64,000 nt of DNA from Sorangium cellulosum So ce56 (GTDB taxonomy: Bacteria > Myxococcota_A > Polyangia > Polyangiales > Polyangiaceae), in assembly GCF_000067165.1 (NCBI RefSeq), contig NC_010162.1, positions 1,984,001-2,048,000 of the forward strand, given 5' to 3'. How positions within the stretch are numbered: the stretch's first letter is position 1; each line of letters begins with the position of its first letter. Shown in pieces: positions 1 to 9,156 of the stretch. The notes under the pieces were generated by a model that worked only from the letters and a program-made list of their open reading frames with translations, had not been told where the DNA came from and did no database searches. The translations under genes and the position numbers were made by a program.

Positions 1-1158
1 CCGCAGGAGCTCTGCGAGCTGCCGCTCCTCCGCGGTTACGAGGACGTCGAGGTCCTCACCGCGCTGGCGAACCGCTTCGTGCAGCGTGAATACAAGCCCG
101 GCGACGTCATCACCGAGCGCGGCAAGGAGGCCGATCACATCTGCCTCATCGCGCACGGCAAGGTCAACAAGATCGGCGCGGGCAAGTACGGCGATGAGAC
201 GGTGCTCGCGGTCCTCGCGGACGGCGACCATTACAGCTACCAGGCGCTCCTGGAGACGCAGGATTACTGGACGTTCACGGCCAAGGCCGTCACGGCGGTC
301 ACGGTGCTGACGCTCCAGCAGAACGTCTTCGATGAGCTCGTCGCCCAGCACCCGTCGCTGAAGAAGCACCTCGAGAGCTTCAAGGCGCTCGCCGCGAAGA
401 AGCAGGACAACACGGGCGAGGCGGCGATCGAGATCGCGGCGGGCCACTCCGGCGAGCCCGTCCTCCCCGGCACGTTCGTCGATTACGAGACCTCGCCCCG
501 CGAGTACGAGCTCAGCGTGGCGCAGACCGTGCTCCACATCCACACGCGCGTCGCGGATCTGTTCAACGAGCCGATGAACCAGACGGAGCAGCAGCTGCGC
601 CTGACCATCGAGGCCCTGAAGGAGACCCAGGAGCACGAGCTCATCAACAACCGCGAGTTCGGCCTCCTGCACAACGCCGACCTGAAGCAGCGCATCCACA
701 CCCACAGCGGCCCGCCGACGCCGGACGACATGGACGAGCTCCTCGCCACGGTCTGGAGGGAGCCGTCGTTCTTCCTCGCGCCCCCGCGGGCCATCGCGGC
801 GTTCGGGCAGGAGTGCAGCCGCGTCGGCGTCTATCCGCAGAGCATCGAGGTGAACGGCCACCGCGTCCCGGCGTGGCGCGGCGTGCCGATCTTCCCCTGC
901 AACAAGATCCCGGTCTCGGAGACGCGGACGACCTCGATCCTGCTCGTGCGCGCGGGCGAGAAGAACCAGGGCGTCATCGGCCTGCACCACGCCGGCATTC
1001 CGGACGAGGTCGAGCCGAGCCTCAACGTGCGCTTCATGGGGATCAACGACAAGGCCATCATGTCGTACCTCGTCAGCCTCTATTACTCGACGGCCGTGCT
1101 GGTCCCCGACGCGCTCGGCGTCCTGGAGAGCGTCGAGATCGGACGCGCCCACGAATGA
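1..1158 (+). CDS. Family 2B encapsulin shell protein, copy 1 (5' end outside window)
   Basis: The frame is open from base 1, and its first codons (PQELCELPLL) match residues well inside the next gene, so the true start lies upstream; 385 residues are visible. The visible part begins just before a cyclic-nucleotide-binding (Crp/Fnr-type) fold at about residues 25-130. It continues into an HK97-like shell domain marked by FVDYETSPREYELSVAQT, LINNREFGLLHNADLKQRI and PAWRGVPIFPCNKIP. This architecture is that of family 2B encapsulins, which self-assemble into protein nanocompartments around an enzyme cargo. The nucleotide pocket is poor: the usual GE..PR(T/S)A signature reads GDHYSYQALLETQDYW. 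The neighbour downstream is a full-length paralogue. Known cargoes of this family, such as terpene cyclases, usually lie beside the shell genes; none is in the window, so the cargo would be upstream. Confidence 0.9.
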   Translation, partial: PQELCELPLLRGYEDVEVLTALANRFVQREYKPGDVITERGKEADHICLIAHGKVNKIGAGKYGDETVLAVLADGDHYSYQALLETQDYWTFTAKAVTAVTVLTLQQNVFDELVAQHPSLKKHLESFKALAAKKQDNTGEAAIEIAAGHSGEPVLPGTFVDYETSPREYELSVAQTVLHIHTRVADLFNEPMNQTEQQLRLTIEALKETQEHELINNREFGLLHNADLKQRIHTHSGPPTPDDMDELLATVWREPSFFLAPPRAIAAFGQECSRVGVYPQSIEVNGHRVPAWRGVPIFPCNKIPVSETRTTSILLVRAGEKNQGVIGLHHAGIPDEVEPSLNVRFMGINDKAIMSYLVSLYYSTAVLVPDALGVLESVEIGRAHE

Positions 1159-1254
1159 GCCGCGAGCGGTAGGCGCTCCGCGTGTGCCCCGTGCAAACGC
1201 GGGGGATACGCGGAGCGCTCTGCTCTCCGAAGCCCGCAGAAGGAAAGGTACATC

Positions 1255-2655
1255 ATGGCAAACGCCGAAAACCCTGGGATCGGGAACGATGGTGAGCGTT
1301 CGAGCCTCGGGACGCTGGGGGCGCGAAAGCTCGCGACGACGACCAAGTCGCATCCGCAGATGCAGGGGATCACGTCCCGGTGGCTCCTGCGGGTCTTGCC
1401 CTGGATCGAGGTCACGGGCGGCACGTATCGCGTGAACCGCCGCCTGAGTTATGCCGTCGGCGACGGGCGGTTGAGCTTCGGCAACGTCGGGGCGAAGGTG
1501 CAGGTGATCCCGCAGGAGCTCCGCGAATTGCCGCTCTTGCAAGGCTTCTCGGACGACGCCGTGCTCGACACCCTGGCGAGCCGGTTCATCCAGCGGGAGT
1601 ACAAGCCCGGCGCGCTGATCGCCGAGCGAGGAAAGCCAGCGGAGACGATCTTCCTGCTCGCGCACGGAAAGGCCCAGAAGCTCGGCGCAGGCAAGTACGG
1701 CGCCGACACGATCCTCGACGTCCTCGCGGACGGGGACCATTTCGGGGATCAGTCCGTCATCGAATCGAACGACGCATGGACCTATTCGGTCAGGGCCGTC
1801 ACGCCGTGCATCGTGCTCGAGCTCCCGCAGCGCGCCTTCGAGGAGCTGATCTCGCGATCCCCGGCGCTGCACGCGCACGTCGAGTCGCTCAAGGAGCGGC
1901 TGAAGAAGCCGCAGGACAAGCTCGGACAGGCGGCGATCGCCCTCACCGCCGGTCACAAGGGCGAGCACACGCTCCCGAGGGCGTTCGTCGATTACGAGAC
2001 CGCGCCGCGTGAATACGAGCTCAGCGTCGCGCAGACGGTCCTCCGGCTCCACACGCGCGTCTCGGATCTCTTCAACGATCCGATGGATCAGCTCCAGGAG
2101 CAGCTCCGCTTGACCATTCAGGCCCTGCGTGAGCGGCAGGAGTACGAGCTCATCAACAACCGTGACTTCGGCCTCCTGCACAACGCCGACCTGAAGCAGC
2201 GCCTCCATCCCCGGAGCGGCCCCCCGACGCCCGATGACATGGACGAGATCCTCTGCCGGCGCCGCAAGTCGCAGTTCTTCCTGGCGCACCCGCGCACGAT
2301 CGCCGCCTTCCACCGGGAGTGCAGTCGCCGCGGCATCTACCCGACCAGCGTCGAGCTCTCCGGCACGCAGGTCGCGGCGTGGCGCGGCGTCCCGATCCTG
2401 CCTTGCGACAAGATCCCGATCAACGAGGACAAGACGAGCTCCATCCTCGTCATGCGCACGGGGCAGGAGCATCAGGGCGTCATCGGCCTCCACCGCACGG
2501 GCCTCCCCGAGGAGATCGAGCCCGGCGTCTCGGCCCGCAGGATGGAGACCGACGGAAAGGCCATTACCTCGTACCTCGTGAGCACCTATTACTCCGCCGC
2601 AGTGCTGGTGCCCGACGCGCTCGGCGTCCTTGAGAACGTCCAGATCGGGCGATAG
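1255..2655 (+). CDS. Family 2B encapsulin shell protein, copy 2
   Basis: This is a complete 466-residue shell protein. Residues 1-85 form the N-terminal arm, about 86-205 the inserted cyclic-nucleotide-binding fold, and about 235-466 the HK97-type shell (FVDYETAPREYELSVAQT, LINNRDFGLLHNADLKQRL, AWRGVPILPCDKIP). The ATG at 1255 follows an AGAAGGAAAGG ribosome site. It is highly similar to the preceding gene over its whole length, 96 bases away on the same strand, so the pair looks like a tandem duplication expressed together. Two-component family 2B shells are known, which makes a mixed shell plausible. The nucleotide pocket reads GDHFGDQSVIESNDAW and lacks the phosphate-binding Arg of CRP, so cAMP binding is doubtful. 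The fold assignment is firm; cargo and ligand are unknown. Confidence 0.93.
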   Translation: MANAENPGIGNDGERSSLGTLGARKLATTTKSHPQMQGITSRWLLRVLPWIEVTGGTYRVNRRLSYAVGDGRLSFGNVGAKVQVIPQELRELPLLQGFSDDAVLDTLASRFIQREYKPGALIAERGKPAETIFLLAHGKAQKLGAGKYGADTILDVLADGDHFGDQSVIESNDAWTYSVRAVTPCIVLELPQRAFEELISRSPALHAHVESLKERLKKPQDKLGQAAIALTAGHKGEHTLPRAFVDYETAPREYELSVAQTVLRLHTRVSDLFNDPMDQLQEQLRLTIQALRERQEYELINNRDFGLLHNADLKQRLHPRSGPPTPDDMDEILCRRRKSQFFLAHPRTIAAFHRECSRRGIYPTSVELSGTQVAAWRGVPILPCDKIPINEDKTSSILVMRTGQEHQGVIGLHRTGLPEEIEPGVSARRMETDGKAITSYLVSTYYSAAVLVPDALGVLENVQIGR

Positions 2656-2669
2656 TCTCCACGGCGCCG

Positions 2670-4355
2670 ATGACTCTGCATCTCGACCTGCTCCTCCACA
2701 ACCTCGTCGCGCTGTGCATCGCGATCGTGGTTCTCCTGCTCCTCTCGGAGCTCGTGGTCAGGCTGATCCATCGGGGCTACGCCTTCGTCTTGCGCTCGCC
2801 GACGCTGGAGCACGTCACGGCCGACGAGCGCAAGTCGTTCCGGCGTCGCGTCCGTCGCCGCGCGCTCGTCTGGGTCGCGCTCGTCGGCGCCCTGCTCATG
2901 GGCGGCGCGGCGTTCGCCGTGGTTCGCGGGATTCGCGCCCTCGACGTGGTGAAGAGCGCGCTCGTCGGGCTCGCAGGGGACGATCCCGCGATCGCCAGGA
3001 TGCGGTTGCTCACCGCGCTCGGGATCGCCGTCGGCGCGCTCTTCGTCGACGCCCTCGCCCGGGGGCTCGCCGACGCGCTGGGAAGGGCGGTCGCGCGCTC
3101 GGACTGGCTGGAGAAGCGGCGCGAGCCGGTCTCAGAGGTCACGATACGCCTGCGCAAGGCGCTCCGCGTGGTCGTGCTCGGCGCCGCCGCGGTCCTCCTC
3201 ACCGAGAAGCTCGCGCTCGCGCCGGGGACCCAGCGCGCCGTATTGCTCGCCAGCTACACGCTGGGCGCGTTTTACGTGAGCCGCCTCGCGACGGGGATCG
3301 GATACCTCCTCCTCGATGTCCTCTTCGACAACTCCACGAGGCTCGCCCGTCTCGAGAGCCCGCTCAGGTACCTCGGGAACCTGTCGCACCTGCTCGGGAT
3401 CACGAAGCGCGTCGTCGATTATTGCGTGTACATCACGGCGGCGACGTGGGTCGCCGACGCGCTCACGCCCGACACGTGGCTCTCGCAGGCGGGGCGGGTC
3501 GGGCTCCGGATCATCGCGATCATCTATGCGAGCCGGGTCCTCGTCGAGATCTGCGTGCTCCTCATCAACGACCTCTTCCTCGGGAAGGTGGCGGAGGAGA
3601 ACCCCCAGACGCTCCAGCAACGAAAGACCCTGGTCCCCGTGGCCATGGGCTTCGTGCGGTACGCCATCTACTTCTCGGCTCTGGTGCTGGGTCTGCGCGA
3701 GGCTTCCATCGATCCCACGCCGCTGCTCGCCGGCGCCGGCGTCATCGGCGTGGCCATCGGCTTCGGCGCGCAGACGTTCGTGGGGGACATCGTGGCCGGC
3801 TTCTTCATCCTCTTCGAGAACCTGCTCCTCGTCGGGGATCTCGTGGAGATCGGCGGCATCCAGGGGCGCGTGGAGGAGATCGGCGTTCGTATCACGAAGA
3901 TCCGCGACGAGATCGGCGTGCTCCATTCGATCCCGAATGGCGAGGTGCGCAAGGTCGCGAACCATTCGCGATCCTACGTGAACGCGGTGGTCGACGTGCA
4001 CGTGCCTTACGAGGAGGACGTGCAGCGGGTGCGTGAGCTCCTCGCGAGGGTCGCCGAAAAGGAGGTCGAGCTGCAGACGGGCGCCCCGGGGCAGGTGGAC
4101 GTCGGCGTGGAGGAGCTCAACGAGGGATCGATCGTCCTGCGTATCAGCGCGCGCGTGCCACCCGGCAAGAACAAGGAAGTGAACGATGCGCTGCGCGGCC
4201 GCGTCGTCGAGGAGCTTTGCAAAGCGCAGGTTGGCGCGCCGCGCCCGCGTCGGGCCGTCCTCATCGACAGCCAGCTCTCCGTCAAGAACCCGCCCAGGCG
4301 AGAGATCGAGGAATCCGCGCCCGTCATGCCTTTCTCGCCCACGAACGACGACTGA
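2670..4355 (+). CDS. MscS-family mechanosensitive ion channel
   Basis: This 561-residue inner-membrane protein has roughly eight to ten hydrophobic segments, followed by the MscS pore and beta domain. The pore-lining segment PTPLLAGAGVIGVAIGFGAQ and the following FVGDIVAGFFILFEN with VGDLVEIGGIQGRVEEIG are hallmark MscS sequence. The protein is about twice the length of E. coli MscS, with extra N-terminal helices, as in MscM/YbdG-like members. Such channels open under membrane tension to release solutes during hypo-osmotic shock. It begins only 14 bases after the encapsulin stop, so co-transcription with the shell genes is possible. A functional link is not evident from sequence. Confidence 0.9.
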   Translation: MTLHLDLLLHNLVALCIAIVVLLLLSELVVRLIHRGYAFVLRSPTLEHVTADERKSFRRRVRRRALVWVALVGALLMGGAAFAVVRGIRALDVVKSALVGLAGDDPAIARMRLLTALGIAVGALFVDALARGLADALGRAVARSDWLEKRREPVSEVTIRLRKALRVVVLGAAAVLLTEKLALAPGTQRAVLLASYTLGAFYVSRLATGIGYLLLDVLFDNSTRLARLESPLRYLGNLSHLLGITKRVVDYCVYITAATWVADALTPDTWLSQAGRVGLRIIAIIYASRVLVEICVLLINDLFLGKVAEENPQTLQQRKTLVPVAMGFVRYAIYFSALVLGLREASIDPTPLLAGAGVIGVAIGFGAQTFVGDIVAGFFILFENLLLVGDLVEIGGIQGRVEEIGVRITKIRDEIGVLHSIPNGEVRKVANHSRSYVNAVVDVHVPYEEDVQRVRELLARVAEKEVELQTGAPGQVDVGVEELNEGSIVLRISARVPPGKNKEVNDALRGRVVEELCKAQVGAPRPRRAVLIDSQLSVKNPPRREIEESAPVMPFSPTNDD

Positions 4356-4510
4356 CGAGCGGCTCGCCTCGCGGCCGTGCTCAGGCCCCGACAGCGCGAG
4401 GTGCGCCGTGTCCTCGATCTCGTCTCTCCGTGCCAGGAGCACGAAACCGGCGGGAAGCGGGGCCAATCAACGGAGGTCCACGGCGTCCCTTGCTCCATCG
4501 AGGTGTTCGA

Positions 4511-7072
4511 ATGGTCCTTGCCAGATCCCTTGTCCGCCCGGGAACGTGGCTCGCAGCCGTCTTCCTGGCGTCGTGCGTTGCCGCCTGCTCGGGCGCCGAG
4601 CCCACCGCTCCAGGGCAATCGCCGCCCGACGACACGGAGCTCTCGCCCGAGCCTCCGCCGGAGCCCGAGCCGCCGCCAGGCGCGCCGATCGACGTCCAGC
4701 GCTACGAGGTGAAGGGAGAGTTCGACTGGAGCCGTGGGCGGCTGGTCGCGACGGTCGCGCTGACGCTCCTGCCAGGCGACGACGGCCTGCGCTCGCTGCG
4801 CCTCGACAGCGCGGTCGCCGAGGTCAAGGCGGTCCGGCTGGCCGGGGGCACGGACCTGCCTTATACGGTCGACGCCGAGCTCCGGGCGCTCCTCATCGAT
4901 GTCTCGCGCGTGCCTGACATCGCGGCGGATCAGGCGATCACGCTGGAGATCGACTACGAGGCCGCCGAGAGCGACGCGCTCCACGCGATCCCCGCCCGCC
5001 GGGGGGATCCCGCCGCGTCGCGCGCTGTCTACACGCTCTCGGAGCCGCTCAACGCCGCGCTCTGGATGCCGTGCCACAACACGCCCGAGGACCGCGCCGT
5101 CTTCTCCATCGACCTCGGGATGGGCGCACAGGAGACGATGATCGCGAACGGCACGCTCGTCTCCGACGAGCAGGGCGCGTCCGGCCGTCGCATGAAGTAC
5201 GCGACGGACTACACGGTGCCTATCTACCTCATGGCGTTCGCGATCGGCGACTTCGAGGTCGAGGGCACGATGAGGGGGAGCCTCCCCGTCTCCGTCTGGC
5301 ACAGGCGCGGCGTCCCGGGCGATTACGGCCGTCTGCTCGACGAGGTGGTCCGCTCGATCGGCCTCTTCGAGGAGCTGCTCGTGCCGTATCCCTTCGAGAA
5401 GTACGCGCTGGTGCTCGTACCGGAGTACGGCGGCGGCCTCGAGAACCTCGGCATCACCTTCCAGGGGGAGTCCCGGAGCACCGCTCCGACCAGCTCCGAC
5501 GACCTGAGGCTCACGATCCACGAGCTCGGCCACCAGTGGTTCGGAGATCTCGTGACCGTCAAGACCTGGGACGATCTGTGGATCAAGGAGGGCATGGCGA
5601 GGTTGCTCGCAGAGGAGGGCGCGCGCCTCTACCTGGATGAGAGCGGCGAGGGGACGCTGAACGGCGACTCCTTCGCGGCCGTCGTGGACTCCCTCATCGT
5701 GGATCCGGACCGCGATCCCGACGACAAGTACACGAGCGGACCTTACGATCGCGCCGCGTGGCTGCTCACCCAGATCCGGAGCCTCATCGGGGAGGAGTCT
5801 TTCTGGGGCACGCTGCGCGACGTCCTCAACGACCACCGCTTCGGCGCCATCGGTACGGACGAGTTCCTCGGCGCCTTCGCGCGGCACCTCGGCCCCGACG
5901 CGACCGCCCGCGCGCGGCGGGCGCTCCGGGCCAGCGCGCTCCCGCACCTCGATCTCGGGCGGTCGCCCTCCGGCGGCGTGCTCGTGACGCTGCGCGATCC
6001 GGACGGCGCGCTCGTCGCGCCGCTCGAGCTGCTCTGGATCGCGGACGACGGAACGACGCGCTCGCAGGTGCTCGAGGTCGATCAGGGCGCGGACGTCGCT
6101 CCGCAGAAGGAGGGCGAGCTGCTGATCTTCGATCCGCTCGACCGCCACATCCCCTGGTTCTACCTTGTCGACTCCAGCCTGGACCCGGAGGACGACGCGG
6201 CGCGCTTCTCCTCGTTTCGCCTTCCCACGAGCCCCTCGCAGGTCGCGAACCTCCTCGAGGCCGGCGGCGTCCACCAGACGGCTGCCCTCCATGTCGGTTT
6301 GCCGGAGCCCCTGGCCCCGGACGCGTTCGCGGCCTTCCTCGACGGTCTCGACGCCGAGGACGCCAAGGGCATGGCGGTCGCGGCGGCGTGCGCCAGGGCC
6401 GCGGATCCGGCGCTGGATCCAGCGCTGCGCGCGGCGTGGTCGAGCGCGCTCGCGCCGCTGCTCGCGGGGCCGCCCTTCGCGCGCTGGGCCGAGTTCACGC
6501 CGGGGCTGGAGTACGGGGCGTGCGGCGAGGTCGTCGACGCGCTGGCGCTCTACGCGGACGAGTGGTCGGCGCTCGCGGCGGGGCCGCCGGCCGGCGACCT
6601 CTCCGACGCGCACCTGATGTTCCTGTACGACTTCGAGCTGCCGCTCGAGACGGCGGTATCGGCGTGGGGGAACGTCGCCAGGCAGTCCAGCTCGCTGCGC
6701 GCGCGCTCGCTCGCCATGAGGAGGATCTGCCTCGACATCGATCGCGCCCGGCCGGAGCACGTCCCCGCCCTCCGCGCCTTCTTCGCCGAGATCGCCGTGT
6801 CCACGGAGGTGTTCGAGCTCCTCTACCAGGCGCTCGACGGGCTGAGTCGCACGAAGGCGCCCACCGCGTCGGAGAACGCGGAGGCCCTGGCCGCCCTGCG
6901 CCAGCTGCTGCGCACGGCGTCGACGACGCCGCTCGACGGTCTTGCGGTGTGCGTCGCCCGCGAGCTGACCCAGGGCGACGCCGCGGCGTGGAGCGAGTTC
7001 GTCGGGGGCCTCGACGGCGTGGAGCTCTCGGCCGAGGCCGCCTCGATGCTCGCGGACCCGTCCAGCTGCTGA
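4511..7072 (+). CDS. M1-family metallopeptidase, lipoprotein
   Basis: This is an 853-residue exported aminopeptidase-like zinc peptidase. The ATG at 4511 gives a lipoprotein signal ending in VAACSG; the longer upstream frame lacks one. An acidic Pro-rich linker follows. The exopeptidase motif appears as GGLEN (family consensus GAMEN). The zinc site is HELGHQWFGD, with the third ligand Glu exactly 18 residues after the second His (LWIKEG). These features define gluzincin family M1, which removes N-terminal residues from peptides. The protein continues for some 500 residues beyond the catalytic core, like the ERAP1-type helical C-terminal domain. Anchoring at the cell surface suits feeding on peptides by a predatory or saprophytic bacterium. 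Confidence 0.9.
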   Translation: MVLARSLVRPGTWLAAVFLASCVAACSGAEPTAPGQSPPDDTELSPEPPPEPEPPPGAPIDVQRYEVKGEFDWSRGRLVATVALTLLPGDDGLRSLRLDSAVAEVKAVRLAGGTDLPYTVDAELRALLIDVSRVPDIAADQAITLEIDYEAAESDALHAIPARRGDPAASRAVYTLSEPLNAALWMPCHNTPEDRAVFSIDLGMGAQETMIANGTLVSDEQGASGRRMKYATDYTVPIYLMAFAIGDFEVEGTMRGSLPVSVWHRRGVPGDYGRLLDEVVRSIGLFEELLVPYPFEKYALVLVPEYGGGLENLGITFQGESRSTAPTSSDDLRLTIHELGHQWFGDLVTVKTWDDLWIKEGMARLLAEEGARLYLDESGEGTLNGDSFAAVVDSLIVDPDRDPDDKYTSGPYDRAAWLLTQIRSLIGEESFWGTLRDVLNDHRFGAIGTDEFLGAFARHLGPDATARARRALRASALPHLDLGRSPSGGVLVTLRDPDGALVAPLELLWIADDGTTRSQVLEVDQGADVAPQKEGELLIFDPLDRHIPWFYLVDSSLDPEDDAARFSSFRLPTSPSQVANLLEAGGVHQTAALHVGLPEPLAPDAFAAFLDGLDAEDAKGMAVAAACARAADPALDPALRAAWSSALAPLLAGPPFARWAEFTPGLEYGACGEVVDALALYADEWSALAAGPPAGDLSDAHLMFLYDFELPLETAVSAWGNVARQSSSLRARSLAMRRICLDIDRARPEHVPALRAFFAEIAVSTEVFELLYQALDGLSRTKAPTASENAEALAALRQLLRTASTTPLDGLAVCVARELTQGDAAAWSEFVGGLDGVELSAEAASMLADPSSC

Positions 7073-7392
7073 GGACGAGGTCTGCGCTCGAAGCCGCGGC
7101 TCGTCCTCGTACTTCCTCGTACTTCCGCTGCGGAAGCCGCGACTCATCCTCGTGCTTCCGCTGCGGAAGCCGCGACTCGTCCTCGTACTTCCATTACGCT
7201 GGTCAGAGCCACGGAGGGGTGACGGTAGCGACAATGGATCCGCCGGACGGAGCCGCCGCGCGAGGGGCCTTCGCCGCCGCGATCTGCTCCCGCGATTCCC
7301 GCGATGTCGCCGTGGTCGGGGGCGCCGAGAGCCCGGCGGACCTCACATGCCGTGAAGCTCGCACGCACAGCTGAGAGGAGATGAGGACAAGG
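7073..7392. other. Intergenic region with 33-bp tandem repeats
   Basis: No convincing gene lies between the M1 peptidase and the flavoprotein. The left part is a short tandem array, listed separately. The right part carries a GAGAGGAG purine stretch (7373-7380) just upstream of the next start. Confidence 0.6.
7090..7192. repeat. 33-bp tandem repeat with internal hairpin
   Basis: Two full 33-bp units start at 7122 and 7155; a partial unit precedes them and a further 5 bases of the unit begin at 7188. Each unit contains CTTCCGCTGCGGAAG, an inverted repeat (CTTCC/GGAAG) able to form a small hairpin, followed by CCGCGACTC(A/G)TCCTCGT. The array follows the peptidase stop by about 17 bases and has no T-run, so it is not a standard terminator. 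Confidence 0.8.
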
Positions 7393-8625
7393 ATGCCCAC
7401 CATTGCGATCGTCGGCGCCGGCGTGGCCGGCCTGCATCTCGCGCTGCACCTCCAGAAAGAGGGCCTCGACGTGAGCCTCTACGAGGAGCGCACGCCGGAC
7501 GAGATCCGGACGGGGCGCCTGCCCAGCACCGTCGGGCTCTCCCTGCTGACCCGGGAGCGCCAGCGGGCGCTCGGCGTCGCGCACTGGGAGGGGCCCGAAC
7601 ATGCCACCAGCACCATCCGGATCCGCGTGGCGGCCGAGCCGCCGATCGACTTCGTCGGCCGCCTCGCCGATCAAGCGCTCTTCATCGACATGCGCGTCTA
7701 CCTGCCCCGGCTGCTCGAGGACTTCGTCGCGCGGGGCGGCCGCGTGGTGAGGGCCTCGCTCGACGCGGCCGGCGTCCGCGGCCTCGGCGCGGCGCACGAC
7801 CTCGTGGTCGTCGCCACGGGGCGGGCGGGCCTCACGGACCTCTTCCCGAGGGTCCCCGAGCGAAGCCCGCACGCCGCGCCGATGCGGCGGCTCTTCGCGG
7901 GCATCGTCCGCGGGCTCCGCATGCCGCCCGGGCCGATGGAGTTCATGTTCCAGCTCTCCCCGGGGCACGGCGAGATCTTCGAGAACCAGTACATCACGCT
8001 CGGCGGGATCGTTCCCTCGCTGCTCATCGAGGCGATCCCCGGCGGCGCGCTCGAGCCGATCACGCGGATGCGCTACGAGGACGATCCGGCGCGCTTCGAC
8101 GCGGCGCTGCTCGACGCGGTGCTCGCGCACGCGCCGCTCACGGCCGAGCGCGTCGATCGGGCGAGCTTCGGCGTGGCCGGCCCGCGCGACTACCTGACGG
8201 GCGCCGTGACGCCGGTGGTGCGCCGCGCGTACGCGCCCCTCGGCGGCGAGAGGTTCGCGCTCGCGCTGGGCGATCTCCACATCACCCACGATCCGATCAC
8301 GGGCCAGGGCGCGAACATGGCCACGCTCGCGGCGTCGCTCGCCGCCGAGCAGATCGCCGGGCAGGCGGCCGCCGGCGCCGCGTTCGACGAGGCGTTCTGC
8401 GCGGACCTGGAGGATCGCCTCTGGAACGGGCTCCGGGCGGCCACGGAGTGGACGAACGCCTTCCTCCTGCCGCCGCCGGACCACGCGCTGGCGCTCCTCG
8501 TCGCGGCCGCGCGCAGCCAGAAGGTGGCCGACGCGTTCACCACGAACTTCTCGTACCCGGATCGCCAGTGGGCGATCCTCTCATCGCCCGAGGCGACCGC
8601 CAGCTTCATCGCGAGCCACGCCTGA
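7393..8625 (+). CDS. Styrene/indole monooxygenase-like FAD protein (StyA family)
   Basis: This 410-residue flavoprotein opens with a dinucleotide-binding motif (IAIVGAGVAGLH). It carries a C-terminal flavin motif of the StyA type, GDLHITHDPITGQGAN. StyA enzymes epoxidise styrene or oxidise indole using reduced FAD supplied by a separate reductase, StyB. No StyB-like flavin reductase is visible nearby, so the electron donor must be encoded elsewhere or the substrate differs. An ATG at 7381 is in frame but abuts the GAGAGGAG site; the ATG at 7393 has better spacing and places the Rossmann motif at the usual position. The gene converges on the zinc-ribbon gene, with three bases between the two stop codons. 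Confidence 0.82.
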   Translation: MPTIAIVGAGVAGLHLALHLQKEGLDVSLYEERTPDEIRTGRLPSTVGLSLLTRERQRALGVAHWEGPEHATSTIRIRVAAEPPIDFVGRLADQALFIDMRVYLPRLLEDFVARGGRVVRASLDAAGVRGLGAAHDLVVVATGRAGLTDLFPRVPERSPHAAPMRRLFAGIVRGLRMPPGPMEFMFQLSPGHGEIFENQYITLGGIVPSLLIEAIPGGALEPITRMRYEDDPARFDAALLDAVLAHAPLTAERVDRASFGVAGPRDYLTGAVTPVVRRAYAPLGGERFALALGDLHITHDPITGQGANMATLAASLAAEQIAGQAAAGAAFDEAFCADLEDRLWNGLRAATEWTNAFLLPPPDHALALLVAAARSQKVADAFTTNFSYPDRQWAILSSPEATASFIASHA

Positions 8626-8628
8626 CGA

Positions 8629-9156
8629 TCAGCTGAAGCGCGCCCGGATCGGCGCCGGGCTCTCGCAGATCGGGCACGCGTCCGCGCGCTCGGCGATCTT
8701 GCCGCAGTCCTTGCAATCGACCCGGTAGCCGTGGAAGCCGGGGTCGTGCAGCTCGACGCTCGTCTGTGCCCTGTCCGCGCGCTTTCCCTCGTATTTGACG
8801 CGCATTGGCACGAACGCGATATAACGCACCTCGATGTGCTCGCACCGCGAGCACCGCTCCGGCACCGCGTACGCGTTGGTCGTCGTGAGCCCGCGCGCGA
8901 GGCCGCCTTCGGCGTGGCACCGCGGGCAGCGGTCGTCCGTGAACACGAGGTGCTGGCACGCGCCGCACGTGATCTCGTACAGCCCGTCGACGAACATCTC
9001 GCCCTTGTAGACCCACTTGACCGGCCCGACGGGCTCGCCCTCCATGAGCGGCACGAGCCCGTCGACATACGAGCGCAGGTTGAGCTTCTGTCCCCCGCAC
9101 GCGGGACACCCCGCCTCGACCATCTCGGCAAACGCACGTTCGGAGAGCCTGCTCAT
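8629..9156 (-). CDS. Zinc-ribbon protein with six CxxC pairs, function unknown
   Basis: This 175-residue protein contains six CxxC knuckles in order: CPAC, CGAC, CPRC, CSRC, CKDC and CPIC. That is enough for three zinc ribbons. No catalytic motif is recognisable, so a structural, nucleic-acid or protein-binding role is possible. The ATG at 9156 is preceded on the minus strand by a GGCGACGACC stretch that is a weak ribosome site. I do not recognise the family. Confidence 0.75.
   Translation of the reverse strand: MSRLSERAFAEMVEAGCPACGGQKLNLRSYVDGLVPLMEGEPVGPVKWVYKGEMFVDGLYEITCGACQHLVFTDDRCPRCHAEGGLARGLTTTNAYAVPERCSRCEHIEVRYIAFVPMRVKYEGKRADRAQTSVELHDPGFHGYRVDCKDCGKIAERADACPICESPAPIRARFS

Noticed and set aside
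4007..7234. A 1075-codon minus-strand frame across MscS and M1 peptidase genes
   Set aside because: It is a compositional shadow of two genes with unmistakable motifs and has no motif of its own.
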